This document shows positions 1 through 7,878 of a DNA stretch of 64,000 nucleotides, piece by piece. Made by a program: the position numbers and the translations under genes. The notes under the pieces were generated by a model. That model made no database searches, was not told where the DNA came from, and was given only the letters and a program-made list of their open reading frames with translations. The stretch comes from Nocardia puris (GTDB taxonomy: Bacteria > Actinomycetota > Actinomycetes > Mycobacteriales > Mycobacteriaceae): positions 1-64,000 of the forward strand of contig NZ_QNRE01000013.1 in assembly GCF_003315035.1 (NCBI RefSeq), read 5' to 3'. Each line of letters starts with the position of its first letter. The stretch's first letter is position 1.

Positions 1-336
1 CCGGTCGCGGTCGGCTACCTCCGCCAGCCCCTCCTCGACCCCGCCGCTGTCGAGGCGCTCGGTGTGGCGATGCGCCGCCGGGCCGAAGCGCTCGGGTACC
101 GGTGGGGCGGGCTCTACCTCGACCGCACCCAGCCCGGCGATCAGCCATCGCAGACGCAGGCCGCACTCGCGCGGCGCGTGCGCCGCCAACCCGAGATCTG
201 GACCGTCCTCGTCCCCGACGACACCCACCACCCAGGCCTACCGGCGGCGGGCGGGCCTCGCAGCGTACGCATCGCCACCGCGCACACCCCACCGCCAACC
301 GCCCGAGATCCTGAGAAGGAGGGCATCGTCCGATGA
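1..336 (+). CDS. Hypothetical protein, 5'-truncated by window edge
   Basis: The reading frame is open from base 1, so the start lies outside the window. The visible 111 residues begin PVAVGYLRQPLLDP, continue through an arginine-rich helix and a GGLYLDRT motif, and end in a proline-rich tail. The GYLR opening loosely recalls the first strand of serine recombinases, but no catalytic serine or other motif is visible, so I do not assign it. The stop TGA (334-336) overlaps the ATG of the next gene in an ATGA arrangement, which suggests translational coupling. The setting is accessory DNA of integrative-element type. Confidence 0.5.
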   Translation, partial: PVAVGYLRQPLLDPAAVEALGVAMRRRAEALGYRWGGLYLDRTQPGDQPSQTQAALARRVRRQPEIWTVLVPDDTHHPGLPAAGGPRSVRIATAHTPPPTARDPEKEGIVR

Positions 337-746
337 CCCGCAGTTGAGCCCGCGCCACGCGAACCTCCACCCGCGCACCGGCGGCCACCGAACCCGGCGG
401 CGTCGAGCCGTGGGACGCGACCAGCTTCCTCGACACGCTCACCAGCGCGGACGAGCCCGCCGCACCGTTGTTCGCGGGAGTCCACGAGTTCCTCACCCGC
501 TACCAGCACCACCTCCACGATGCCGGGGACGAGCCGCGCCGCCACGGGATCGACGCACTGTTGGCAGTGACCCGCGCCATCGACAACCTCGCGTGGGCGC
601 ACCTGCGCGCGGTCGCCCTCGGCCGCGACCACCCCGACACCACCACCGCGTGGGCCGCCGTGGACAAACACACCGCCCTCGCGCACGAGACCGTCACCGG
701 CGTCCGTGCCGGGCAGCGCCTGCGTCCGCCCACCACACCGCCCTGA
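333..746 (+). pseudogene. Small helical hypothetical gene with early in-frame stop
   Basis: An ATG at 333 has a strong ribosome site (GAAGGAGG, about 316-323) and overlaps the upstream stop, but the fifth codon is TGA (345-347). After it the same frame stays open to 746 and reads as a credible protein with WDATSFLDTL, then HEFLTRYQHHLHDAG, then a helical stretch with TRAIDNLAWAHLRAVALG. The first possible restart in frame is TTG at 468, which has no clear ribosome site. It is either a nonsense-mutated gene, a base-call error at 345-347, or a gene using the weak TTG start (92 residues). The product is not recognised. Confidence 0.45.
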
Positions 747-786
747 ACCCCCTGTCTCTCTGCCGATTTCTCGAAAAGGAGTCCCC

Positions 787-1293
787 TTGACCAGCCGCAC
801 GAAGCTCCACCTGGTGGCAGGCGCGCTCGGGCTGCTCATCTGCGTGTTGTGGCCCGCACCGGTACTCGCCGCGCCGGTCCCCAGCGGTCGTGACCAGCCC
901 CCGATCCACAACCCCGCCGCCTGCCCGAACACCACCACCGACCGCACGGTCACCGGCAACGGGCCCGGCAGCACAGCGGATGGGCCCGCAGCCATCCTCG
1001 GCTTCCACCACGCCTACTACACCCAACGATCCGGGACCGCCGCCCGCGCGTTCACCACCCCCGACGCGGACCTCCCCGCAGCCGAGACGATCCAACGCGG
1101 CATCGACCACACCCCAGCGACGCACGCCTACTGCGTACACATCACCCCCGCCGCCACGCCCGCCGAACAACCGGGTGGTCAGCGGTGGGCGGTCTCGATC
1201 ACCGTCGCCGACGACCTGCGCACGCTCAACCAGCACATCACCACCCGCACCGAGCACGACCACACCCTCATCACCACCATCGAAGCCGCCTGA
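787..1293 (+). CDS. Secreted hypothetical protein
   Basis: The TTG start at 787 is chosen because AAAGGAG (776-782) lies just upstream and because it places a classical signal peptide at the N terminus: basic TSRTKLH, a hydrophobic core LVAGALGLLICVLW, then PAPVLAAP with likely cleavage after VLA or LAA. The mature part of about 135 residues has two cysteines (in AACPNT and AYCVH) that could form a disulfide, and FHHAYYTQRSG. It is probably exported and small. I do not recognise a family. It sits between the broken gene at 333 and the DUF5753 regulator, on the same strand. Confidence 0.6.
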   Translation: MTSRTKLHLVAGALGLLICVLWPAPVLAAPVPSGRDQPPIHNPAACPNTTTDRTVTGNGPGSTADGPAAILGFHHAYYTQRSGTAARAFTTPDADLPAAETIQRGIDHTPATHAYCVHITPAATPAEQPGGQRWAVSITVADDLRTLNQHITTRTEHDHTLITTIEAA

Positions 1294-1328
1294 ATCACTT
1301 TCAACCACAACATGATTGGAGAACAACT

Positions 1329-1937
1329 ATGTCTGTGAACGTTGTCTCGCCGAGCCCGGAGTTCGTCGCCTGGCGGGGTAATCTGTCCAGCGAGTTGCAG
1401 CAGCGCATGGGGCAACTCGAGTCCGACGCGACCGTGTTGCGCTGGTTCGACCCGGCCCTGGTGCCGGGTCTGCTCCAGACCCGCGACTACGCTCGCGCCA
1501 TCCTGAACCCGCTCCTGGCAGCGGTCGACAATGACGGCGACGTGCCCCCCGCGCTCGAGGAGCGGCTGGCCCGTCAGCGGCGGTGGCGGGCCTCGGACAC
1601 GGTGACGCATTTCCTGGTCGCCGAGCAAGCTCTCCACACCCGTGTCGGCGACACCGATACCACCCGCGCCCAACTCGAGATGCTGCTGCGCCCACTGCCA
1701 CCCACCGTCACCCTCGGCATTCTTCCCCGGACCACGCAATCCTCCTCGTCCGCAACGAATTTCATCGCCTACGACGACACCCACGTCGTGGTCGAGACCG
1801 TCACCGGCAAGCTCGTGTTCACCGACCCCACCAATATCGGTGACTACCTGAGCGTGTTCGACACTCTCGGCGGTCACGCGGTGTTCGGCACCGACGCCGA
1901 AGCCCTCATCCACGAAGCCCTCACCACCCACCAGTAA
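1329..1937 (+). CDS. DUF5753 (Scr1-type) regulator lacking its HTH
   Basis: 202 residues. The sequence matches the DUF5753 domain found in actinobacterial XRE-type regulators: LRWFDPALVPGLLQTRDYAR, then RLARQRRW, then an EQALHTRVGD-like strand and a C-terminal FDTLGGHAVFGTDAEALI. Family members normally have an N-terminal helix-turn-helix of about 70 residues before this domain, often paired with a small DUF397 protein. Here the protein starts almost directly at the DUF5753 part (ATG 1329 after TTGGAGA), so it probably cannot bind DNA alone. It may be a solitary sensor module or a partner subunit. No DUF397 gene is adjacent. Confidence 0.75.
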   Translation: MSVNVVSPSPEFVAWRGNLSSELQQRMGQLESDATVLRWFDPALVPGLLQTRDYARAILNPLLAAVDNDGDVPPALEERLARQRRWRASDTVTHFLVAEQALHTRVGDTDTTRAQLEMLLRPLPPTVTLGILPRTTQSSSSATNFIAYDDTHVVVETVTGKLVFTDPTNIGDYLSVFDTLGGHAVFGTDAEALIHEALTTHQ

Positions 1938-2036
1938 CCACCACCGGCCACCAAAGGCTTGCCGACCCTGCCGTGGAGGATGCCGACCCCTCCCTCCCTC
2001 GGCACCGGCACGCGCTGGGCGGGGTGAGGGAAAGGC

Positions 2037-2094
2037 TTCCGGGACAGCGGCATTGCTGCGGGAGACTGCCCGCTGCCGCAGCGCTGTCCGGGAA
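2037..2094. repeat. Long inverted repeat in the 228-bp gap before 2166
   Basis: TTCCGGGACAGCG (2037-2049) pairs with CGCTGTCCGGGAA (2082-2094) with one mismatch, and the interior holds further self-complementary stretches (GCGGG with CCCGC). The structure lies between the DUF5753 gene and the frameshifted gene at 2166. It could be a terminator without a T-tract, an attenuator-like RNA hairpin or a recombination footprint. The rest of 1938-2165 shows no gene. Confidence 0.4.
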
Positions 2095-2165
2095 CACCAC
2101 CCTCACAACGCGGCACCCCAATCCGGTGCGAACCCTCTGATTCGCACGAACCGAGAGGACCACTA

Positions 2166-2691
2166 TTGGGTTTGGCTGATGAAGAAGGCTGGGATGATCC
2201 GACACCCATCCAGCGACTCCGACAACGCTTGCTCGAATGGGAGACACTGTCGCCCGACCACGCCCACAAGTTGTTGAGCGCACCGATCCCGGCCGCGTTT
2301 CCCGAGGACGGCTACCAAATCAGAAGGGCCTGTATCGAGTACCTGCGGTTGATCGGAGACCCGCAATGGCAGCAGCGTATGGACGACCTCGACCGGGTCG
2401 GATTCCACCGCTACTGGGCCGACTACGACTCCGCGGAATGGGGGGCCTTGGCGCGAGCCCACCACCCCGCTCCAGCAGTACCTGAACGCACTGAAATTCT
2501 GCGACGAGAACGCCCGGATACAGACAGCTACCCAACTACGCAACCACGGAGCCCCGGCCCCCGTCGCGGCGGACGGACAACAGATCCGGCGAGCCTGGTG
2601 CCAACTACGAATCCTCATCGGCGACCCCCGAGGCCACCACCTACTCACCGCCGTCGAGAGTGCTGACCAGAACCCGACATCGGGACGGTGA
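2166..2691 (+). pseudogene. Hypothetical gene frameshifted at a G6 run
   Basis: The first part reads from TTG 2166 in one frame (GLADEEGWDDPTPIQRL to YDSAEWG). At the run of six Gs (2440-2445) the sensible reading moves to another frame, which continues WREPTTPLQQYLNALKFC and ends at TGA 2689-2691. The shift is convincing because the two halves contain the same motif: QIRRACIEYLRLIGDP before it and QIRRAWCQLRILIGDP after it, so both belong to one internally repeated protein. Reading straight on gives an Arg/Pro-rich tail to 2666. One G fewer would restore about 174 residues. It is either a real mutation or a homopolymer sequencing error. The function is unknown. Confidence 0.6.
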
Positions 2692-2777
2692 CGGCGTGTT
2701 CAACAACCTCAAACGGTCTCGACACCGGCCTCGCAGTCCTCCCCCGTACCACCATCCGTGCCAGGAGAAGCAAATTG

Positions 2778-3413
2778 ATGACCTCGCGCAGCACCCACCG
2801 CCCCGACGAAACCGACGCAGAGCAGTTCTATAACGGCCCCACAGACGCGGTATTCGACTTAGCTCTGCTGCGGCAGGCGTACGACCACGTCCTCGGCCTC
2901 ATCGAACCGATGACCACCGAGCGAAACGGCGAGCCGTTGCGCTGTATATCCCTGACTCACCGTCCCGGTGCCGAGGATCTGCTCGCCGACGGACTGGTCA
3001 GCCAGTTCACCCCGAACGGGACCATGCGTTATCACGAGCGCGAGTTCTCCTGTTTCAACCCGATGTTCAGCGACACCTACTTCGCTGTCGTACATCAAGC
3101 GGTCTCCGCGCTCATGCCGATCGGTCGGATGCGGCTGATGATCCTGGCACCGGGCACAGTCCACCGGATGCACGCCGACGCCACCAAACGCGCGCACCTG
3201 GCCATACACACCGACCCGAACGCCTATCTGGTCGGGCCGGACGGCCACGGCCACCACATCCCCGCCGACGGCAGGCTGCGAGTGTTCGACACCCGCGCCC
3301 AACACACCGTGTTCAACGCGGGCACCACCGACCGAGTACACCTGCTGATGTCGATCGCTGACACCGAACGCCTGCACCATTCAGTTCTTCTCACCTGCGG
3401 GTGGCCGCGATGA
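2778..3413 (+). CDS. Aspartyl/asparaginyl beta-hydroxylase-like cupin protein
   Basis: 211 residues from ATG 2778, chosen for the AGGAGAAG ribosome site at 2762-2769; an in-frame ATG at 2688 lacks one. The C-terminal half has the pattern of 2-oxoglutarate/Fe(II) Asp/Asn beta-hydroxylases: HADATKRAHLAIHTDPN, then an acidic loop, then HTVFNAGTTDRVHLLMSI. The first histidine-aspartate pair (MHAD) and the histidine of QHTVFN are plausible iron ligands, and the arginine of DRVH a 2-oxoglutarate contact. The family hydroxylates aspartyl side chains or small molecules; the substrate here is unknown. It is the first gene of the overlapping operon 2778-9066, and its stop overlaps the next start. Confidence 0.6.
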   Translation: MTSRSTHRPDETDAEQFYNGPTDAVFDLALLRQAYDHVLGLIEPMTTERNGEPLRCISLTHRPGAEDLLADGLVSQFTPNGTMRYHEREFSCFNPMFSDTYFAVVHQAVSALMPIGRMRLMILAPGTVHRMHADATKRAHLAIHTDPNAYLVGPDGHGHHIPADGRLRVFDTRAQHTVFNAGTTDRVHLLMSIADTERLHHSVLLTCGWPR

Positions 3414-5860
3414 CGATCCTGACCGGAGTCGAGATCCAACGTCAGCGTGCGGCCGGGGCGATCACCATCGAGCCGTTCGATCCGGCGCGTCTGAACCCGA
3501 ATTCCTACAACTTCTCTCTCGGTGACCGGCTGCGCGCCTACACCGCACCGGTTCTCGATGCCCGTGTCGAGAATCCGAGTATCGAGATCTCCATCACCGC
3601 AGACGGATTCGTCCTACGCCCCGGCCAGCTCTACCTCGCCGCCACCGCCGAAGTCCTGGGCGGTACCGGGTTCGCGCCGACTTTCGCCGCCCGGTCGAGC
3701 ATTGCCCGGCTCGGGCTGTCGATTCACCTGTCCTCCGGGCTGGGCGATATCGGCTACATCGGCCAATGGACTCTGCAACTCGTCGCGACCGAGCCGGTGC
3801 GGGTCTACCCGGGCATGGAGATCGGGCAGATGATGTGGTGGACACCAGTCGGTGAAATCAACTGCTACACCGGCAAGTATCAGGGCTCGCGCGGGCCGCA
3901 GACCAGCCGATCCTGGGTCGGGCTCACCAGCGACCTGGCCCGGGAACGCTTTCCCGGACTCGGCGACGCGCAACTCAACGAGCAGCTTGTCGGGGCGAAG
4001 TGCGCTCGTCTCGGTGAGTTGTCCGCGCGAGTACCGGTTCCCCCGCTGATCGCGGTCCCGGCCGGCGAGTTCGCCGCGGTGATCGAGGACGATGTCCTCG
4101 CGGGTGTGGAGGCGGTGTTCGCGGACTTGCGGGCAACTGTCGGTGCCGAAGTCCCGGCGCAGGTGGCCCGGTTGACCGACCTGATCGCCGATATCCAGCT
4201 CGGCAGCCCTGCGCAGGAGTTGCTGGCGGTCCGGCTCGAGGAGGTGTTCGCGGCGGGGACTCGGTTCGCTGTCCGGTCCTCGGCCTTGTGTGAGGACTCG
4301 ACCGACACCGCGTACGCGGGCGCCTACGAGTCGGTGCTCGACGTCGCCGACGAGGACGTGCCCGAGGCGGTCGCTGCGGTGTGGCGTTCCTACTACTCGC
4401 TCACCGCCGTGAGCGCGCGGCTGCGCGCCGGTGACCTGGACCCGACGCCTCGGATGGCGGTGATCGTGCAGGTCATGGTCGAGCCCGAGCAGGCCGGGAT
4501 CGCCATGACCGGCCTGGACCCGGCCGTCCCCGACCAGGTTCGGATAGAGGCCGTGCGCGGTCGGGCCGACACCTTGGCCGCCGGTGCCGCTGTGCCCGAT
4601 CACGACGGGGTCCTACCCCCGTCAACCGTCGCGGAGGTCACCAGGTTGGTCGAGGCCGCGCGCGAGGTGCTCGGCGTCGGTGACGTGGATATCGAATGGG
4701 TGGAGGCTGGTGGTGTTGTCTCGCTGGTGCAGGCGCGCCCGAACACCGCGCGCCGCCGCCATGGCTCCTATCGGAGCGAGATCGCGGTCGTTCCCCTCTA
4801 CCTCGAACCCCTACCCGCCGATATTCCACTCGGGCCGATGACCGGCCCTGTCGGCCACTTCACCAGCAAACGCGGCCCCGCGATGCGGCGCGCGCACGAA
4901 CTCGGAATCGCGATCGGCTCCGCTGTCGTCGTCTACCTGCCAGCCGACCCCGACCATACCTGGGCGGAGGATCTCGCCCCGCTGCTGCGCGAGGCGATGA
5001 CGGCACCGGAGGTGATCGTCGATGTCAGCGAACAGCAGCGCCAGATCGTCTGCAACACCGACGATCTCGTGGGCGAGCTGCAATGGTTGCACGCCGCCGC
5101 GCCCGCCGGTGAGCCGTTCACCGTGCTGGTTCGTGACTACGTGAAGGGCCAGCGTGGTCTCATCACCCACCCCGCCGACCCTGCCACCGGCGAGATCGCC
5201 GCCGAATCCTCCGACGAGGGTCTGCTGGCGATGAACCGTGGCTTCGCCTCCACCACAAGCCTGGCCCTCATGCCGGACTCACCGAGCGAGGCGGCGCTCG
5301 CGGTCACCGGCGGCGAGACGAACCTTGCCTTGATCGCCCGGCTGGCAAGGGACCTGGCCGTGATGCAAGGCCCCACGGTCATCGAGTGGGTCATCGGCAC
5401 CCGCGGCGAGCTGTTCTACATCGACCACACCGTCCTCACCGGTCCGACACACAGCCACACGCAACCGCGCATGATCGCCGCAGGCCGCGCCACCGGACAC
5501 GTCGTGCGGGTGGTCAACGACGCCGTGCTGGAACAGCTTTCGACGGGCGCGGCGGTCAGCGTGTCCGGCGCGCAGATCGACGTCCACCAACACCGCGCAG
5601 TCGCGGAGATCATCACCCGCATCGAGGTCATTCGATCCAACGGAGGACGGGTGATCCTGTCGGCCCGGCGACCCTACGCGGTGCTGGCGGCGCTGGTCGG
5701 TCTGGTCGACGGGTTCGTCTTCGACCTGGCTTCGCAGCTGTGTCACCTCGGGATCGTCGTGCGCGAGCACGGTATTCCCGCCCTCATCCACGAAGCCGTC
5801 GATGGCGACGTGCTCACCCTCGACAACGGCACCGTCCTCACCCACGGAGATTCCCGATGA
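3410..5860 (+). CDS. dCTP-deaminase-like domain fused to PEP-synthase-like phosphotransferase
   Basis: 816 residues; ATG 3410 overlaps the upstream TGA. Residues 1-168 are a Dcd fold: LNPNSYNFSLG (28-38), RSSIAR (95-100), D113, GKYQG (155-159). The position of the catalytic Glu (E. coli E138) is Gln123. Residues about 190-445 are the ATP-grasp part of PEP synthases (VGAKCARLGEL; FAVRSSALCEDST at 286-298; QVMVEPEQAGIAMT; IEWVEAGGVVSLVQARP). Residues about 470-680 resemble a second ATP-grasp-like unit. The C terminus is a swivelling phosphohistidine domain (LCHLGIVVREHGIPALI, His779). The PEP-binding barrel is absent, so the layout resembles rifampin phosphotransferase more than PEP synthase. 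It probably moves phosphate from ATP to an unknown acceptor bound near the Dcd module. Confidence 0.75.
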   Translation: MTILTGVEIQRQRAAGAITIEPFDPARLNPNSYNFSLGDRLRAYTAPVLDARVENPSIEISITADGFVLRPGQLYLAATAEVLGGTGFAPTFAARSSIARLGLSIHLSSGLGDIGYIGQWTLQLVATEPVRVYPGMEIGQMMWWTPVGEINCYTGKYQGSRGPQTSRSWVGLTSDLARERFPGLGDAQLNEQLVGAKCARLGELSARVPVPPLIAVPAGEFAAVIEDDVLAGVEAVFADLRATVGAEVPAQVARLTDLIADIQLGSPAQELLAVRLEEVFAAGTRFAVRSSALCEDSTDTAYAGAYESVLDVADEDVPEAVAAVWRSYYSLTAVSARLRAGDLDPTPRMAVIVQVMVEPEQAGIAMTGLDPAVPDQVRIEAVRGRADTLAAGAAVPDHDGVLPPSTVAEVTRLVEAAREVLGVGDVDIEWVEAGGVVSLVQARPNTARRRHGSYRSEIAVVPLYLEPLPADIPLGPMTGPVGHFTSKRGPAMRRAHELGIAIGSAVVVYLPADPDHTWAEDLAPLLREAMTAPEVIVDVSEQQRQIVCNTDDLVGELQWLHAAAPAGEPFTVLVRDYVKGQRGLITHPADPATGEIAAESSDEGLLAMNRGFASTTSLALMPDSPSEAALAVTGGETNLALIARLARDLAVMQGPTVIEWVIGTRGELFYIDHTVLTGPTHSHTQPRMIAAGRATGHVVRVVNDAVLEQLSTGAAVSVSGAQIDVHQHRAVAEIITRIEVIRSNGGRVILSARRPYAVLAALVGLVDGFVFDLASQLCHLGIVVREHGIPALIHEAVDGDVLTLDNGTVLTHGDSR

Positions 5861-6414
5861 CCCGATCCAGAACCCGGCTCGCCCTCATCGGCCACTCAGG
5901 CGCCGGTAAATCCACCACCGCCCAACTCATCACCCACGCCGCCGATTCCCGTGGCCTCCGTTGCGAGGTGGTCAAGGTCGCCGCGCCGCTCTACGACCTA
6001 CAACACGCCTTCTACACCCGCCTGGGCCGTACTCTCCCACCCGGCCAGCAGGACCAGCAGCTCATGGAAACGCTCGCCCTGTGTCTACGCGACCGCGACC
6101 GCGACTTCCTCGTCCGGGACTTCCTCGCCCGCGCTGAAACGAGCTTCGCCGACATCGTGATCAACGACGATGTCCGCTCCTACAACCACGACCTGCCCCG
6201 ACTGCGCGACTCGGGCTGGACCGTCATACGAGTCAGCGCACCCGCCGAGACCCGTAAGCAACGGCTCGCCGACCGGGGCTACCTCACACTGTCCGACGCG
6301 TCCACCACCGGTGTCGAGGACGTACACGTCGACATCGAGATCACCAACGACACCACCCGGCAAGACCTCGCCGTGCGTGCGCGCGCGGCGCTGGACCAGG
6401 TGTTCTCATGCTGA
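5857..6414 (+). CDS. P-loop (nucleotide/deoxynucleotide) kinase-like protein
   Basis: 185 residues; the ATG at 5857 overlaps the previous stop (ATGA). The Walker A motif GHSGAGKS lies at about 12-19, followed by a helix and strand (EVVKVAAPLYDLQHAFY), a lid-like charged segment (LALCLRDRDRDFLVRDFL), a Walker B-like strand FADIVINDD with acidic residues, and WTVIRVSAPAETRKQR, as in small nucleotide or dNMP kinases. The fold suggests phosphorylation of a nucleotide or similar small substrate; the specificity cannot be read from sequence. It lies between the two dCTP-deaminase-like genes, which makes a nucleotide substrate attractive. Confidence 0.65.
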   Translation: MTRSRTRLALIGHSGAGKSTTAQLITHAADSRGLRCEVVKVAAPLYDLQHAFYTRLGRTLPPGQQDQQLMETLALCLRDRDRDFLVRDFLARAETSFADIVINDDVRSYNHDLPRLRDSGWTVIRVSAPAETRKQRLADRGYLTLSDASTTGVEDVHVDIEITNDTTRQDLAVRARAALDQVFSC

Positions 6415-7001
6415 CCGGAGCCGAGATCCGGAACGCGCGGCACCGCGGCGAGCTTGTGATCGAACCGTTCGACCAGCACCTGGTCTGTGCGAACTCGATC
6501 GCGTTCCGCCTCGGTGCCGAACTCCTGTCCTACCCGACCGGCATCGAACTCGACCCGCACCGCAATCCCGAAGCCGATCAGACGACCATCCCGCCCGATG
6601 GTGTCGTGCTCACCCCCGGCAAGCTGTATCTGGGATCGACCGCCGAGACCATGGGCGGGCTGCGCTACGCCGCCACCCTTCACGCCTGCCGGTCGGTATC
6701 CTGCCTCGGGCTGCGAATCCAATTGTCCGCACCGTTGGGGCATTGCGGCGCGGTCATCCCCTGGACCCTCGAACTGCGCGCGACGCTGCCGGTGCGCGTC
6801 TACGCGGGGATGACGATCGGCAAACTCGCGTTCTGGCCCATGCAGGGCACCCCCGCCCACTACCTCGGCCGCTACCGCGATTCGCGCGGGCCGGTGCGCT
6901 CGCTCATCGCCGCCTGCCCACCAACTTCCCCAGTGATACCGTCCGCCGGATCAACCCCGGCGTATCCGACCACCGACCAGCGAGAGGCCGCCCCACTGTG
7001 A
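6408..7001 (+). CDS. Stand-alone dCTP-deaminase-like protein with altered active site
   Basis: 197 residues; ATG 6408 overlaps the kinase stop by 7 bp. The Dcd fold is clear: an N-terminal LTGAEIRNARHRGELVIEPF matching the fused copy, CANSIAFRLG (28-36), VYAGMTIGKLAFW, YLGRYRDSRGP. Aligned without gaps to the fused protein, the RSSIAR loop has become CRSVSC (94-99), so the Ser111 and Arg115 equivalents are Arg95 and Cys99, and Asp128 is His112. The catalytic Glu138 equivalent is kept as Glu122 (WTLEL). On its own it is unlikely to be a normal deaminase. It may work with the fused paralogue, or bind a nucleotide as a sensor. Confidence 0.7.
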   Translation: MLTGAEIRNARHRGELVIEPFDQHLVCANSIAFRLGAELLSYPTGIELDPHRNPEADQTTIPPDGVVLTPGKLYLGSTAETMGGLRYAATLHACRSVSCLGLRIQLSAPLGHCGAVIPWTLELRATLPVRVYAGMTIGKLAFWPMQGTPAHYLGRYRDSRGPVRSLIAACPPTSPVIPSAGSTPAYPTTDQREAAPL

Positions 7002-7861
7002 GCATCGACGTCATCATCCTCACCTACAACAGCGCACAACACCTGCCCGCCGCCGTCGCCTCCGTACGCGCCCAAACCGCCGCCGACGTCACGATCACCG
7101 TCATCGACAACGCCTCCACCGACAACACCCTCCAGGTCGCCCGCGATCTCGGGCTCACCCCGATCGCCAACCCGCACAACATCGGCTTCGGTTCCGCGAT
7201 CAACCAAGCCGCCGCCACCACCCACGCCGACTACCTCACCCTGCTCAACCCCGACGCCGAACTCGGCGACCCCAAAGCCCTCGAGGCCATGGTCGCCACC
7301 CTCTCCGACCCGCAGATCGGGGTCGTCGGCGCACGCATCCAGACTCCGGACGGCGAGCCCTACCCTAACGGCCGACGCTTCCCCTCCACCGCCCTCGCCG
7401 CCCGCCACGCGATCATGAGCGTGCTGCGGCCCGGCAGCAACGCCGCCAGCGCCGAATACTTCGGCCCCGCCATCGGCAACCCCGACGCCGACCAGGAGGT
7501 CGACTGGGTATCGGGCTGCTGCCTGATGATGAAACGCCCACTCTGGGAACAGATGCGCGGCTTCGACCCGCGCTACTGGATGTATCTCGAAGACGCCGAC
7601 CTCGCCTGGCGCCTGCGCGAACACGGCTACACCACCGTCCTGTCCGGTCCTGCCTGGGTCACCCACCACGGCGGACAATCCAGCAAGTTCCGACGCAACC
7701 GATCCCTGTGGCACCACCACCGCAGCGCCGCCCTGTTCTACGCCCGCACCCGCACCGGCTGGCGACGCATCCTCATCCCCGCCGCCGTCGCCTTCCTCGG
7801 AATCCGGCTCGCGGCGCTCGTCGCGCTCAATACCGCCCGCCGTCTGACCGGCCGCGACTGA
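6998..7861 (+). CDS. Family 2 glycosyltransferase (rhamnosyltransferase-like)
   Basis: 287 residues from GTG 6998, which overlaps the upstream TGA (GTGA) and places the GT2 signature at the N terminus: VDVIILTYNS-type strand, VIDNASTDNT, NPHNIGFGSAINQA, LLNPDAEL (DxD-equivalent), WVSGCCLMMKR and YLEDADLAWRLREHGY. These are the standard nucleotide-sugar and acceptor-site motifs of GT-A enzymes related to WbbL. A hydrophobic segment near the C terminus (IPAAVAFLGIRLAALVALN) suggests membrane association. It transfers a sugar from an NDP-sugar to an unknown acceptor. Its place between nucleotide-type genes suggests a glycosylated metabolite or a modified base as the product (inference). Confidence 0.85.
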   Translation: MSIDVIILTYNSAQHLPAAVASVRAQTAADVTITVIDNASTDNTLQVARDLGLTPIANPHNIGFGSAINQAAATTHADYLTLLNPDAELGDPKALEAMVATLSDPQIGVVGARIQTPDGEPYPNGRRFPSTALAARHAIMSVLRPGSNAASAEYFGPAIGNPDADQEVDWVSGCCLMMKRPLWEQMRGFDPRYWMYLEDADLAWRLREHGYTTVLSGPAWVTHHGGQSSKFRRNRSLWHHHRSAALFYARTRTGWRRILIPAAVAFLGIRLAALVALNTARRLTGRD

Positions 7862-7878
7862 TTGACTCGGAGTCGACC

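Noticed and set aside
1..336. Serine recombinase fragment
   Set aside because: Only a GYLR-like opening; no catalytic serine or other recombinase motif.
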